Of a DNA stretch of 64,000 nucleotides, positions 55,559 to 64,000 are shown in pieces. This DNA is from Variovorax sp. PBL-E5 (GTDB lineage: Bacteria > Pseudomonadota > Gammaproteobacteria > Burkholderiales > Burkholderiaceae_C): contig NZ_LR594671.1 of NCBI RefSeq assembly GCF_901827185.1, positions 496,001 through 560,000 on the forward strand. Direction: 5' to 3'. A program made the position numbers and the translations under genes. Numbering within the stretch: position 1 is the first letter of the stretch; every line of letters begins with the position of its first letter. The notes beneath the pieces are model-generated. The model ran no database searches. It was not told the origin of the DNA and worked only from the letters and a program-made list of their open reading frames with translations.

Positions 55559-55651
55559 CCTGTTTCCGGGGTACGCCCGGTGGGCGTTCGGCTGCAAATC
55601 GTATCGGCCGTGACCGAGCGCGCCGTAGCGCATTTACCCGCAGGGAATGGT

Positions 55652-56350
55652 CTATTTCCTCTCGCCGGCTTGGCTCACCGACCTGCTCATCTCGAATTGC
55701 GCAGCAATCCCCGGCAATCCCGACATGCCTGCCGACTCGCCGAACAGGATGTCCGGATCGTCCGGCATCGGTTCGCGCTCCCGATTGATCCAGACACAGT
55801 TCGCCCCCAGCGCCCTGCCCGGCCTCAAGTCGTACTGGAGGTTCACGGCCGCGTACAGCCAGCGATCGGAAGAGACGCCCGTCAGCTCGAGAAATCTTCT
55901 CGCGTGCGCATCGGCCGGTTTGTAGGACCGCACGTCCTGCGCGGTCACGACCAGGTCGATCAGGCAGCTGAAGTGCCTGAGCGTGCCGGTGATGAGGTCG
56001 CGATCGACGTTGGACAGGATCGCCAGCTTCCACCCCGCCCGCTTCAGTTCGAGCAATGCCTCGTTGGTGTCGGGATAGACGGGCCAGAAGGGCAGGGTCG
56101 CGGCCAGGATCTCTTCGTCGCCTGGGCCCAGCGGCAGCTGAAGGCTTCGGGCCATGCGCCGCACCGACTCCGCGAGGACCTCGCGGTAGGGCCTGTAAGC
56201 CTCCTGCATCTCGATCTCGCCTTCGATCTTCCGGTGCAGGGAGAGCATGTCGGCACCTCGGCCAGGTGCAACGATCTCCAGCGAATTTCCCATGCCGGTG
56301 CGCCAGTCGACCAGCGTGCCGTAGCAGTCGAACGTGATCCACTTGTCCAT
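55652..56350 (-). CDS. HAD-superfamily hydrolase, haloacid dehalogenase type II-like
   Basis: 232 residues. The four HAD motifs can be seen: nucleophile FDCYGTLVDW (about 6-15), ILSNVDRD (about 117-124), Lys in SYKPADAHAR and the acidic loop in NLQYDLRPGRALG. The size and the DCYGTL motif match 2-haloacid dehalogenase-type enzymes, but phosphoglycolate-type or other phosphatases are possible. It is not clearly linked to its neighbours; a TetR gene follows upstream on the same strand. Confidence 0.85.
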   Translation of the reverse strand: MDKWITFDCYGTLVDWRTGMGNSLEIVAPGRGADMLSLHRKIEGEIEMQEAYRPYREVLAESVRRMARSLQLPLGPGDEEILAATLPFWPVYPDTNEALLELKRAGWKLAILSNVDRDLITGTLRHFSCLIDLVVTAQDVRSYKPADAHARRFLELTGVSSDRWLYAAVNLQYDLRPGRALGANCVWINREREPMPDDPDILFGESAGMSGLPGIAAQFEMSRSVSQAGERK

Positions 56351-56391
56351 GTCAGCTCCTGTAGGTGAGTCAACCGCTCTCGTCTTCGGCC

Positions 56392-57162
56392 TCAGCGTGC
56401 CCGGGGCGTCATCCTGCGCAAGGCACGGCTGCGCGATTCCAATCCCCTGAGTACGACATCGACCCAGGCGTCGAAGCTGCTGTCGAGCGGCCGCTCCTGA
56501 CCGCTCGACCAACGCAGCAGGAAGGTGCGATTGCGAAGCGTCGCCGCATGTTCGCCGAGCCGCGGATGGTGCAGCGGGTCGATGGCGTCGATCCGCGCGC
56601 GGCAATCGGCTTCCCACGACGCGTCCGCGCCGTCGGGCGCCGTCGACAACTCGAGGGTCGCGAAGCCGCACATCGCGGCGATCACGACATTGAAGGCGTC
56701 GACCAGTGCGTCACCCTCGAAGCGCGCATCCTCCAGCGCTGCGACCACATGTTCCAGCAGTGGCGCGTCGAATGCGGCGTTGTACGCCAACTGGCTGGCC
56801 ACCGCAGGCGCCAGCGTCGGATGGCGGCGCAGCGCGGCGCGGAACTTCCTCAGCAGCGCGCCCAGCCGAAGCTGCCAATCGCCTGCCGGCAGATCGTCGG
56901 CCACGCCTTCGAGTGCGATGCCGATGGCGCCGGCGACCAGCGCTTCGCGGTTCGGCACGTGCCAGTAGATGGCGGCCGGGAAGACGCCCAGCGCGGCCGC
57001 CAGATCGCGGATGCCGAAGTTGGCGAGGCCCTTCTCGCCGATCAGCGCCAGCGCTGCATGCAGGATGCGATCGCGACCGAGACTCGGCCCATTGGCATCC
57101 GCGCGCGGGCGGCCCGGACCGGCTCGCGGCGGCTTCTTCTTTCTGGTGGCGGTGGCCGGCAT
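56392..57162 (-). CDS. TetR-family transcriptional regulator
   Basis: 256 residues with a basic Pro/Lys/Arg-rich leader (MPATATRKKKPPRAGPGRPR) and the HTH at about 28-75 (RILHAALALIGEKGLANFGI, LAAALGVFPAAIYWHVPNRE). The rest is the helical ligand-binding domain with a TetR_C-like pattern. Divergent from the aminotransferase gene; the 77-base gap holds a strong palindrome, the likely operator. Confidence 0.92.
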   Translation of the reverse strand: MPATATRKKKPPRAGPGRPRADANGPSLGRDRILHAALALIGEKGLANFGIRDLAAALGVFPAAIYWHVPNREALVAGAIGIALEGVADDLPAGDWQLRLGALLRKFRAALRRHPTLAPAVASQLAYNAAFDAPLLEHVVAALEDARFEGDALVDAFNVVIAAMCGFATLELSTAPDGADASWEADCRARIDAIDPLHHPRLGEHAATLRNRTFLLRWSSGQERPLDSSFDAWVDVVLRGLESRSRALRRMTPRAR

Positions 57163-57191
57163 CGGTCGATTCTAGTTGCTTATTGAGCCGT

Positions 57192-57220
57192 GTTCAATTT
57201 TAATTGAACTTCGTTCAATT
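57192..57220. promoter_or_regulatory. TetR-type operator between tetR and aminotransferase genes
   Basis: The perfect 18-base palindrome GTTCAATT-TT-AATTGAAC (57192-57209) is followed by a third copy of the half-site GTTCAATT (57213-57220). The two direct copies are spaced 21 bases apart, two helical turns. The AT-rich stretch stands out from the GC-rich surroundings. Confidence 0.7.
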
Positions 57221-57239
57221 CACATGAAGGAGTCCCGCC

Positions 57240-58160
57240 ATGCCAGTGCCACCCAAGCTGCCGGTCCATCAGTTCGATGGCGGCTGCGTCTTCATCGACG
57301 GCGCCTACGCGCCGCTCTCGGAAGCCAAGATCTCGATGTTCGATTGGGGCTTCACGCGCTCCGACGTCACGTACGACGTCGCGACCGCCTGGCGCGGCAG
57401 CTTCTTCCGCCTCGACGCGCACATGGACCGATTCTTCGAGAGCCTGGGCAAGATGCATCTGGCAATACCCTTCGACCGTGCCGAGCTGCGCGAGATCCTG
57501 CACGGCTGCGTGCGCGCCGGCGGCCTCCAGGATGCCTACGTGGCGATGGTCTGCACGCGCGGCGTGCCCCCGCGTGGCGCGCGCGATCCCCGGCAGGCGC
57601 AGAACCGCTTCTATGCCTATGCGCTGCCCTACGTCTGGATCGCGTCGCGCGAGAAGCAGCAGGCCGGCATCGACCTGCATGTGAGCGAACGCCTGCGCAT
57701 CGCTCCCGAGTCGGTCGATCCGACGGTCAAGAACTACCATTGGATCGACCTGGTGCAATCGATGTTCGACGCCTACGACCGTGGCCACGACACCAGCTGC
57801 GTGCTGGACGCCGCCGGCAACGTCACCGAAGGCCCGGGATTCAATGTCTTCGCGGTCAAGGACGGCGTGGTGCACACGGCCGGGCGCGGTGTGCTGGAAG
57901 GCATCTCGCGCCGAACCGCCATCGAGCTGTGTCGGCGCCTGGACATTCCGCTTCGCATCGAGCCTCTGCCGGTGGCCTTGCTGCGCGACGCGGACGAGGT
58001 CTTCCTCACATCAAGCGGCGGCGGCGTGCTGCCCATCGCGAAGATCGATGGACGGCCGCTGCCTGCTTTTCCCGGTCCCGTCACCGCCCGCCTTCGAGAC
58101 GGCTACTGGGCCCTGCACGACGAGCCCGCCTTCAGCGACCCGGTGGACTACGCCGCGTGA
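57240..58160 (+). CDS. Class IV (PLP) aminotransferase, branched-chain/D-amino-acid type
   Basis: 306 residues. FDWGFTRSDVTYDVATAW near the N-terminus, the PLP lysine in VDPTVKNYHWIDLVQ (about 163), VTEGPGFNVFAV and LTSSGGGVLPIAKIDG are the fold-type IV signatures. The segment AYVAMVCTRG is close to that of R-selective amine transaminases as well as BCATs, so the natural substrate is open. A good AAGGAG lies upstream. Presumably controlled by the divergent TetR. Confidence 0.88.
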   Translation: MPVPPKLPVHQFDGGCVFIDGAYAPLSEAKISMFDWGFTRSDVTYDVATAWRGSFFRLDAHMDRFFESLGKMHLAIPFDRAELREILHGCVRAGGLQDAYVAMVCTRGVPPRGARDPRQAQNRFYAYALPYVWIASREKQQAGIDLHVSERLRIAPESVDPTVKNYHWIDLVQSMFDAYDRGHDTSCVLDAAGNVTEGPGFNVFAVKDGVVHTAGRGVLEGISRRTAIELCRRLDIPLRIEPLPVALLRDADEVFLTSSGGGVLPIAKIDGRPLPAFPGPVTARLRDGYWALHDEPAFSDPVDYAA

Positions 58161-58174
58161 GGCGCGTCACATTC

Positions 58175-59404
58175 TCAAGCCCCCGCACTCGCCAAGTCCG
58201 CCCCGCGCCGACCGCGCGCATCCGTCACGGCCCATGCAAAGACGCCCATGCCCGCCACCGCCAGCAGCGCGCCGACCCAGCCGGTCGAGGTCCAGCCAAG
58301 CCCGGCATCGATGGCCACGCCGCCCAGCCATGCGCCGAGCGCATTGGCCAGGTTGAAGGCCGAATGGTTGAGCGCCGCGGCCAGGGTCTGGGCGTCGCCG
58401 GCCACGTCCATCAGGCGGATCTGCAAGGCCGGCGCGATGGCGACGATGGTGCCGAGCAGCAGCACGTTGATCGATGCCGTGAGCCAGTGGTGCGACGACC
58501 AGATGAAAGCCAGCAGCACCACGGCCGAATAGACGATCACGCCGCCGATGGTCCGCATCAGCGCCTTGTCCGCCAGGCGCGCGCCGACCAGGTTGCCCAG
58601 CACCATGCCGACGCCGAAGAGCGCCAGCACCAGCGGCACATGCTCCACGCTCATGCCCGCCACCTCGGTCAGGGTCGGCTTGATGTAGCTGAACACCGCG
58701 AACATGCCGCCGAAGCCGATGGCGCCGATGCCCAGGGTGAGCCAGACCTGCTTGCGCTTGAGCGCATCCAGCTCGCGCAGCGGGCTGGCGCCCTGCGTCG
58801 GCTGCAGGTTCGGCACGTCGCGCCAGATCATCGCCACCGCCAGCAACGCGATCACCGCCACGAAGACGAAGGCGGCGCGCCACCCGTAGTGCTGCCCGAG
58901 CCAGGCCGCGATCGGCACGCCCGCGAGCGTCGCACCGGTGAGCCCCAGCATCACCAGCCCGACCGCGCGCGCGCGCCGCCCGGGCGGTGCCAACGCGGCT
59001 GCGACCAGTGCCGCCACGCCGAAGTAAGTGCCGTGCGGCAAGCCGCTGGCGAAGCGCAGCAACAGCAGGGAAGGGTAGCCGGGCGCCGCCGCGCTCGCGA
59101 AGTTGCCGATCGCGAAGGCCAGCATCAAAGCCATCAGCAGGTTGCGCCGGCCCCATCCGGCGGCCAGCACCGCCAGCACGGGCGCGCCGATCACCACGCC
59201 CATCGCATAGGCGCTGATCGCATGGCCGGCCTGCGGGATGCTGACGCCGATGTCGCGCGCCACCTCCGGCAGCAGGCCCATGATGACGAACTCCCCGGTG
59301 CCGATGGCGAAACCGCCGACGCCGAGGGCGAGGATCGCCCGCAGCATGCGGGATTCGCTGGTGGGCGCGGAGGGGGAGGCGGCTTCGGCGGGTGCGGGGC
59401 TCAT
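58175..59404 (-). CDS. MFS transporter, DHA1/AraJ-like
   Basis: 409 residues, 12 membrane helices. GTGEFVIMGLLPEVARDIGVS (about 35-55), RFASGLPHGTYFGVAALVAA and the central cytoplasmic loop are typical of the arabinose-efflux (AraJ/YdhP) type drug/sugar exporters. Convergent with the aminotransferase (14 bases apart). A LysR-type box lies upstream, although no LysR gene is adjacent. Confidence 0.9.
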   Translation of the reverse strand: MSPAPAEAASPSAPTSESRMLRAILALGVGGFAIGTGEFVIMGLLPEVARDIGVSIPQAGHAISAYAMGVVIGAPVLAVLAAGWGRRNLLMALMLAFAIGNFASAAAPGYPSLLLLRFASGLPHGTYFGVAALVAAALAPPGRRARAVGLVMLGLTGATLAGVPIAAWLGQHYGWRAAFVFVAVIALLAVAMIWRDVPNLQPTQGASPLRELDALKRKQVWLTLGIGAIGFGGMFAVFSYIKPTLTEVAGMSVEHVPLVLALFGVGMVLGNLVGARLADKALMRTIGGVIVYSAVVLLAFIWSSHHWLTASINVLLLGTIVAIAPALQIRLMDVAGDAQTLAAALNHSAFNLANALGAWLGGVAIDAGLGWTSTGWVGALLAVAGMGVFAWAVTDARGRRGADLASAGA

Positions 59405-59434
59405 TGAGCGGTGATCCTGGGGTTAACCCTTATT

Positions 59435-59453
59435 TTATTGTCTTCAGCGATAA
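59435..59453. promoter_or_regulatory. LysR-type box upstream of the MFS gene
   Basis: TTAT-N11-ATAA, a dyad of the LysR type, 31 bases before the MFS start, plus a GGGTTAACCC palindrome at 59420-59429. The expected divergent LysR gene is missing; the 115-base gap has no coding sequence. Confidence 0.4.
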
Positions 59454-59519
59454 CCCATCGGAGGCTTCGGTCATCTCACTCGACTGAAGCGTCGAGTTCG
59501 GAATGGCCGCCCCCCCCGC

Positions 59520-60197
59520 CTACCAGACATACGGAATGAGGCGATGGCGCACACGGCTTGCGTAGTCGCTGTAGCCGGGAAGATCGCGGCGCAAGACCCT
59601 TTCCTCATCAAGAAGCCGCCAGAAAAGCACCGGCAGGACGAGCGGGACGAGACAGATCGTGAGCCACGAGCCGAGTGCCAGCGGCATGCCGATGAAAAGC
59701 CAGAGTGCGCCGGCGTACATGGGATGACGCACATGCGCGTAGGGGCCGCTGTCGATCACTCTTTGATCGTCCGCGACACTGATGTTGGCTGCTGCATAGC
59801 TATTGACCTTCAGCACCCAGAAGATAAAGAGGAATGACAATACGACCACGATGTTCCCTGCAAGGGACAGGTACGCGGGCACCGGCGAGACGCCAAAGCG
59901 GTGATCGAGCGGAGGCAGGATAATGAAAACAAAGAACGCGAAGATGATGAGCGACACGATGATCTTCTGCGACCACTCTTTCTCATGCTGTGGTCCGGCA
60001 TTCATGCGGCGCTCGAGAAGCGGCCTGTCGTAGAGAGCGAGATAGACGGTGAAGCCGATGGTCGAGACGGAAAAGACGGCGATAAAAAGCCAGCCTTGCC
60101 AGTACCGCCACGTGCCCGCGGGCAGGAAAATGAAGGCGACGAACACGGCCATCCCCGCAACCCCATGCGCGATGGCTTTCTTGTAGAGCGGATCCAT
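59520..60197 (-). CDS. Isoprenylcysteine carboxyl methyltransferase-like membrane protein
   Basis: 225 residues, about five or six membrane segments. The C-terminal catalytic block typical of the ICMT/PEMT-like group is present: DSGPYAHVRHPMYAGALWLFIGMPLALGS (about 160-188), followed by RLLDEERVLRRDLPGYSDYASRVRHRLIPYVW with the paired Glu. It probably methylates a small molecule or lipid with SAM. The DNA is visibly less GC-rich than its neighbours. The ATG at 60197 is preferred to 60245, which would overlap the divergent reading frame at 60237. Confidence 0.8.
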   Translation of the reverse strand: MDPLYKKAIAHGVAGMAVFVAFIFLPAGTWRYWQGWLFIAVFSVSTIGFTVYLALYDRPLLERRMNAGPQHEKEWSQKIIVSLIIFAFFVFIILPPLDHRFGVSPVPAYLSLAGNIVVVLSFLFIFWVLKVNSYAAANISVADDQRVIDSGPYAHVRHPMYAGALWLFIGMPLALGSWLTICLVPLVLPVLFWRLLDEERVLRRDLPGYSDYASRVRHRLIPYVW

Positions 60198-60236
60198 GGA
60201 TACGTGTCGAGCAGACGCCGGGGATCGGAGTCGAGA

Positions 60237-60980
60237 GTGAGCCATCGTAAGGCGGCCAGACTTGCGGTGATCGGACGTGGTCTGATCGGGTCGGTGGCTG
60301 CGCGACATCTGTCCAGGATGGGCCACGATGTCGCACTGATCGGGCCCGATGAGCCGGCAGATTATTCGCGCCACGGCGGCGTCTTCGCAAGCCACTACGA
60401 CGAGGGCCGTATCACGCGGAGTCTGGATTCGAACCCGTTCTGGATGCAAGCGAACCGCGCTGCGATCTCGCGTTACGGCGAGATCGCGGCGGAAAGCGGT
60501 ATGGCGTTCTACCGGGAAGTCGGCGTGCTTCATGTCGGCCCTCGCGAAAGCAGCGACGTTGCAACGATTGGCCAAGTTGCCGCCGAGGCCGGGATCCTTT
60601 GCGAAGCCTACGATGCAGCAGGGCTCGCAGAGTGATTTCCGTTTTGAGATCGACGACAGCGATCCGGTCGACACTCCGCTCGAAAGCGAGACGGACATCA
60701 GGGACTGGTTCCGTTCGGGCGGATCTGTCCACGTTGCCGATGGCCTTCAAGAACAAATCCTCGATCGCATTCGCGACCTCCATTTCGAAGAACGCCGCGT
60801 CGTGCCTTGCATGGCCACCTTTGGCGACTCGGGCCTGCCCCGCATCGGACTTCTGTCCGCGCGCGTGGCCGTTGCATTCGGCTGCTACGGCAAGAGCGCG
60901 AAGTGTTCGGACGAACTGGGCCGGATCGGCGGGACGGCGCTGCTCGGTGAGGTCAGCGCAGAACTCGCGCCCTGGCCTAA
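60237..60980 (+). pseudogene. FAD-dependent oxidoreductase (DAO/MTOX-type), frameshifted and internally deleted
   Basis: The first part (60237-60635, GTG start after GGAG) encodes a Rossmann FAD domain: ARLAVIGRGLIGSVAARHLS and GGVFASHYDEGRITR, ending at a TGA. The match resumes in a different frame from about 60630 (DFRFEIDDSD, then DWFRSGGS, CMATFGDSGLPRIG, KSAKCSDELGRIGG) up to about 60980. Some 120 residues of the middle of the roughly 370-residue protein are missing. Both a frameshift near 60633 and a deletion are needed, so it is a decayed gene. Its 3' end meets the stop of the DHA2 pump gene on the other strand. Confidence 0.8.
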
Positions 60981-62416
60981 GGCCACGAACTGCGTCTTGG
61001 CAGCGGTTGCGGCCAGTCGATTCTCAGCAGGCTCACCGCTCCACCGGCCAGTGCAGCCAATGCCGCGAACGTCAAGCCCCAGTGCACGGCGCGCAGCGAG
61101 GGCAACAGCGCGAACAGGAGTCCTATCCACAGGCTGCCGAGCGTCAGCCCGGTCAGCCGCGCGGTGCCCTGGGCACCTCCAGCCGCTCCACTGCGTTCCT
61201 TGGGCGCGGAGAACAGCATGTTCTGATTGTTGGGTGTCTGAAAGAATCCGAAGCCGAGACCTGCCAGACCTGTGAAGATCGCCATCGGCAGCCAGGCGTT
61301 GCCGTGAATCGGCCACGCGGCGCACAGCGCCAGGCCGAGCGCGAGGCACCCACCGCCGACTGCGCAGAGCCACCCGGTCGGCACGCGCCTGGCCAGGCGC
61401 GCCGACAACGGCGCAGCCACCATCACCGCCAGGGGCCACGGTGTCATCAGGAGGCCGGTGTCCATCGTGCTCAGACCCAGCTCGTGCTGGAAGTAGAACG
61501 GCAGCGCCACATAGCCCATCATCTGCCCGGTGAAGCAGCACACCGACGCGACGATCGACACCCGAAACGACGGCACCCGAAGAAGATCCAGCGGGATCAA
61601 CGGCGCCGATTTCGGCATCTCGCGCCTCACCAGCAGAACCATGGAGACGACCGACGCGGCCAACAATGCAGCGCCGTACCACGGAGACGACGGCAGCCGG
61701 TCGCTGCCCAGCACGAAGGCGGCGAACATGATCGCGTTGAGCGCGATGCTCACGACGTCGAGGCGACGCCCGCTGACTTGCGGACGTGGCAACCCGGCAC
61801 AGGCGGCCAGTACCAGCACGCCGAGCGGCAGGTTCACCGCGAAGAGCCACGGCCAGCTCGCGACGGACAGCAAGCCTGCGCCGACGGCCGGCCCGGCCGC
61901 CGAGGCGCCTGCGATCACCAGCGCGTTCCACGCAATCGCCTGACCCAGCAATCGACGCGGATAGGTGAAGCGCAACAGCGCAAGACCCAGCGACATCACC
62001 GCAGCGCTGCCCAGGCCCTGAAGGCACCTTGCCGCCACCAGCCATGGCAATGACGGCGCCAGCGCGCACAACACCGACGCCGCGGTGAACAGCGCGATGC
62101 CCGCGGCGAAAACACGGCGATAGCCCAGTCTCTCGCCCACAGCGGCAGCGGGCAGCAGGAACATCACGACCGCGAGCTGATAGGCGGTGACGATCCAGAC
62201 CGCGTCGGCCGGCGCAGCGTGCAACTGCTGCGCAATGCTCGGCAATGCCACGTTGGCGATCGCGCCGTCGAGCACCACCAGCACGACCGCGCCGAGGATC
62301 GCGGCGACGGCTGCGTAGCGCCGCGGCAGTGGCAGGCCATCGAGCTCGTCTTCCGTGCCGGATCCGGTGCGGCGAGAGACCGTGGGGGCATTGGGTTCGA
62401 GGACAGGTGACAGCAT
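60977..62416 (-). CDS. MFS transporter, DHA2 (EmrB/QacA) drug-exporter type
   Basis: 479 residues, about 14 membrane helices. LDGAIANVALPSIAQQL (motif of the DHA2 family, about 45-61), WIVTAYQLAVVMFLLP, GERLGYRRVF and LQGLGSAAVMSLGLALL are typical. Exports drugs or toxic metabolites across the inner membrane. Start at 62416 (MLSPVLEPN); a longer form is possible. Divergent from the LysR gene at 62554, its likely regulator. Confidence 0.9.
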   Translation of the reverse strand: MLSPVLEPNAPTVSRRTGSGTEDELDGLPLPRRYAAVAAILGAVVLVVLDGAIANVALPSIAQQLHAAPADAVWIVTAYQLAVVMFLLPAAAVGERLGYRRVFAAGIALFTAASVLCALAPSLPWLVAARCLQGLGSAAVMSLGLALLRFTYPRRLLGQAIAWNALVIAGASAAGPAVGAGLLSVASWPWLFAVNLPLGVLVLAACAGLPRPQVSGRRLDVVSIALNAIMFAAFVLGSDRLPSSPWYGAALLAASVVSMVLLVRREMPKSAPLIPLDLLRVPSFRVSIVASVCCFTGQMMGYVALPFYFQHELGLSTMDTGLLMTPWPLAVMVAAPLSARLARRVPTGWLCAVGGGCLALGLALCAAWPIHGNAWLPMAIFTGLAGLGFGFFQTPNNQNMLFSAPKERSGAAGGAQGTARLTGLTLGSLWIGLLFALLPSLRAVHWGLTFAALAALAGGAVSLLRIDWPQPLPRRSSWP

Positions 62417-62553
62417 GTGGAGGACCGGAGGGCGCGCTCGATTGCGCCACCTCAGCATAGGTCGACGATCCTGGCCCGCACAGAGCGTGGCGCGCATCTT
62501 GTTCCTGCATGCGGCGCCCGTCCCGCGCTCACGAATCGTGCTAGTTTCAGCCC

Positions 62554-63474
62554 ATGCCCGCGGATGCCGACCTCAACCTTCTCATCGCGTTGAACGCCCT
62601 GCTCTCCGAGGGCAGCGTCTCCAGAGCGGCCGAGCGGTTGGGCCTGAGTGAATCGGCCATGAGTCGCACGCTGGCGCGACTGCGTGAAGCGACGGGAGAC
62701 GAACTCCTCGTGCGTGCGGGCCGGGCCATGGTCCACACACCGCGGGCGCTGGCGCTGCGCGACCGCGTCAAGGCGCTGGTCGACGAAGCCAATGCCGTAC
62801 TGCAGCCGGCCGGCCCCGACCTGAACTTGGGCACGCTCAAGCGGACCTTCACCGTGCGGGCCAATGACGGCTTCACCGAGGCCTTTGCGCATCTGCTCGT
62901 GGCGCGCACCGCGCGCGAAGCGCCCGGTGTGCGCCTGCGCTTCGCACCCAAGCCCGACAAGGACGTGCGACCGCTCCGGGAGGGATTGATCGATCTCGAC
63001 GTCGGCGTTCTTGGCGAGTCGGGCCCCGAGGTGCGCATTCAATCCCTCTACCGCGACCACTTCGTCGCCGTCGTGCGACAGGGGCACCCGCTGCTGGCAG
63101 AAGGCGAGATCACGCCGGAGCGATATGCGGCTTGCGACCATGTGGTCACCTCACGCCGAGGACAGATCGCGGGTCCCGTGGACAACGCCCTCGCCGCCGC
63201 TGGATTGACGCGCAACGTCGCGGTCGTCGTTCCCAGCTTCGGCACTGCGCTGTCGACTGCGGCCGCCACCGACATGGTGGCGCTGATACCCGCCTCGTAC
63301 TTCGAATACCAGAGAGCAGGCACCGCGCTGCGCTCGTTCGAGCTGCCGGTGCCGACCGAGCACATCACCATCTCGCAGATGTGGCACCCCCGATTCGATC
63401 GAGATTCAGCGCACCGATGGCTGCGCGGCGTCGTGCTCGAGGTGTGCCGCCATCACGGCGCGAAGGGGCCCTGA
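62554..63474 (+). CDS. LysR-family regulator (NodD/SyrM-like group)
   Basis: 306 residues. The HTH begins DLNLLIALNALLSEGSVSRAAERLGLSESAMSRTLARLR (about 5-43), a pattern of the NodD/NahR/LinR branch, and the effector domain follows. Divergent from the DHA2 pump with 137 bases between starts, so it probably controls that pump in response to the exported compound. Confidence 0.93.
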   Translation: MPADADLNLLIALNALLSEGSVSRAAERLGLSESAMSRTLARLREATGDELLVRAGRAMVHTPRALALRDRVKALVDEANAVLQPAGPDLNLGTLKRTFTVRANDGFTEAFAHLLVARTAREAPGVRLRFAPKPDKDVRPLREGLIDLDVGVLGESGPEVRIQSLYRDHFVAVVRQGHPLLAEGEITPERYAACDHVVTSRRGQIAGPVDNALAAAGLTRNVAVVVPSFGTALSTAAATDMVALIPASYFEYQRAGTALRSFELPVPTEHITISQMWHPRFDRDSAHRWLRGVVLEVCRHHGAKGP

Positions 63475-63497
63475 ATATTGCCTCGCCGGCGCTGCGT

Positions 63498-64000
63498 TCA
63501 CTTGCCGAACAACCTGGTCACGTGTTGCCACGAACGCAGCATCAGCCCCGCTCGCTCCACATCGGCCTGCGCGACCAGCGGGCTTTCTCCCACCGGCTTG
63601 CCATTCGCGTTCGCGACCACCTTGCCGATCACCGTGCCCTTGGTCACCGGCGCTTCCAGGTCCGGCTTGATCTGCACCGAGGTCTGCACTTGCTGGCCGC
63701 GCGGCACGGTCACCGACCATGCCGACTGCAGCACCGCGGGCACCGTGTCGGCCTTGCCGAAGCTGACCTTGGCCGCCGTCACCACCGTGTTCGGTTGAAT
63801 CGGGGTGGCCTTCTCGAAGTTGCTGTAGCCCCACCCGAGCAGCGTGCGCGTCTCGTCGGCACGCGCCTGCGCGCTGTTGGTGTTGAGAATCACCGTGATG
63901 AGGCGCATCCCGTTGCGCTTGGACGAAGTGACGAGGCAGTAGCCCGCTTCCTGGGTGTGGCCGGTTTTCAGTCCGTCGACCGTGGGATCGGTGTAGAGCA
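63498..64000 (-). CDS. dacA: D-alanyl-D-alanine carboxypeptidase (PBP5/6 family), 3' part
   Basis: The last 166 codons lie in the window; the start is beyond the right edge. The KTG active-site box is seen in DGLKTGHTQEAGYCLVTSSK at the upstream end, followed by the C-terminal beta domain of PBP5 (LLGWGYSNFEK, VTVPRGQQVQTS). The stop follows RLFGK; the amphipathic membrane anchor is short. It trims the terminal D-Ala of peptidoglycan pentapeptides. Tail to tail with the LysR gene, 23 bases apart. Confidence 0.93.
   Translation of the reverse strand, partial: LYTDPTVDGLKTGHTQEAGYCLVTSSKRNGMRLITVILNTNSAQARADETRTLLGWGYSNFEKATPIQPNTVVTAAKVSFGKADTVPAVLQSAWSVTVPRGQQVQTSVQIKPDLEAPVTKGTVIGKVVANANGKPVGESPLVAQADVERAGLMLRSWQHVTRLFGK

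Noticed and set aside
53535..56342. A 935-codon frame that could suggest a fusion of HAD hydrolase, E1 alpha and E1 beta
   Set aside because: Only the E1 beta part is real in this frame. The upstream portion is the wrong frame of the alpha and HAD genes, each complete with its own start and stop.

Overview
The window is about 64 kb of high-GC DNA from a betaproteobacterium, most likely a Comamonadaceae of the Variovorax type. This rests on gene content and style: several Bug/TctC solute-binding genes, many small CoA-dependent catabolic operons with LysR/MarR/TetR regulators, a DUF1840 gene, a queA-tgt / recG / oxyR / ubiA / proC neighbourhood, and a spc/alpha ribosomal block starting at rplN. 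No searches were run; all assignments come from reading the translated sequence.

Layout. (1) 1-6.8 kb: the start of an HTH regulator, a lipid-related set (CREST/ceramidase-like membrane hydrolase, LplT-PlsC fusion, PAP2 phosphatase), then four poorly known membrane or exported proteins (YiaA/B-like, unknown, DUF2145, double zinc ribbon). (2) 6.8-12 kb: an SDR with tgt and queA on the minus strand, divergent from recG. (3) 12.1-23 kb: a catabolic region with a CMD-family protein, a TIM-barrel amidohydrolase, GST, CaiB/BaiF CoA-transferase, acyl-CoA dehydrogenase, crotonase, two alpha/beta-hydrolases (one without the nucleophile serine), two Bug proteins and a LysR regulator. Its promoters share conserved inverted-repeat modules. 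It sits between recG and oxyR and looks like an inserted or assembled catabolic island. (4) 23.1-27.8 kb: oxyR, dps, ubiA, proC and a phytase-like lipoprotein. (5) 27.8-37 kb: the spc and alpha ribosomal operons (rplN to rplQ with secY and rpoA), an infA remnant between secY and rpmJ, stem-loop/T-tract elements between rpsK, rpsD, rpoA and rplQ, and an initiator tRNA with a strong terminator. (6) 37-41.4 kb: bifunctional putA and a divergent Lrp/AsnC regulator. (7) 41.4-48.4 kb: a tight six-gene minus-strand operon for aerobic CoA-dependent 2-aminobenzoate (anthranilate) degradation, with a probable MarR operator at its promoter. (8) 48.4-59.4 kb: cfa-like methyltransferase, DUF1840, a third Bug gene, LysR/SDR pair, E1 alpha/beta dehydrogenase with MarR, HAD hydrolase, TetR/aminotransferase IV pair and an MFS transporter. 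(9) 59.5-64 kb: a patch with less GC-rich sequence holding an isoprenylcysteine-methyltransferase-like gene and a broken FAD oxidoreductase, then a DHA2-type MFS pump divergent from a LysR, and the 3' end of a dacA-type carboxypeptidase.

Themes: housekeeping translation genes are flanked by accessory CoA-ester catabolism (two clusters), each controlled by local one-component regulators whose operators can often be read as palindromes. No phage, transposase, CRISPR or rRNA was seen. Intergenic stretches are all under 300 bases.
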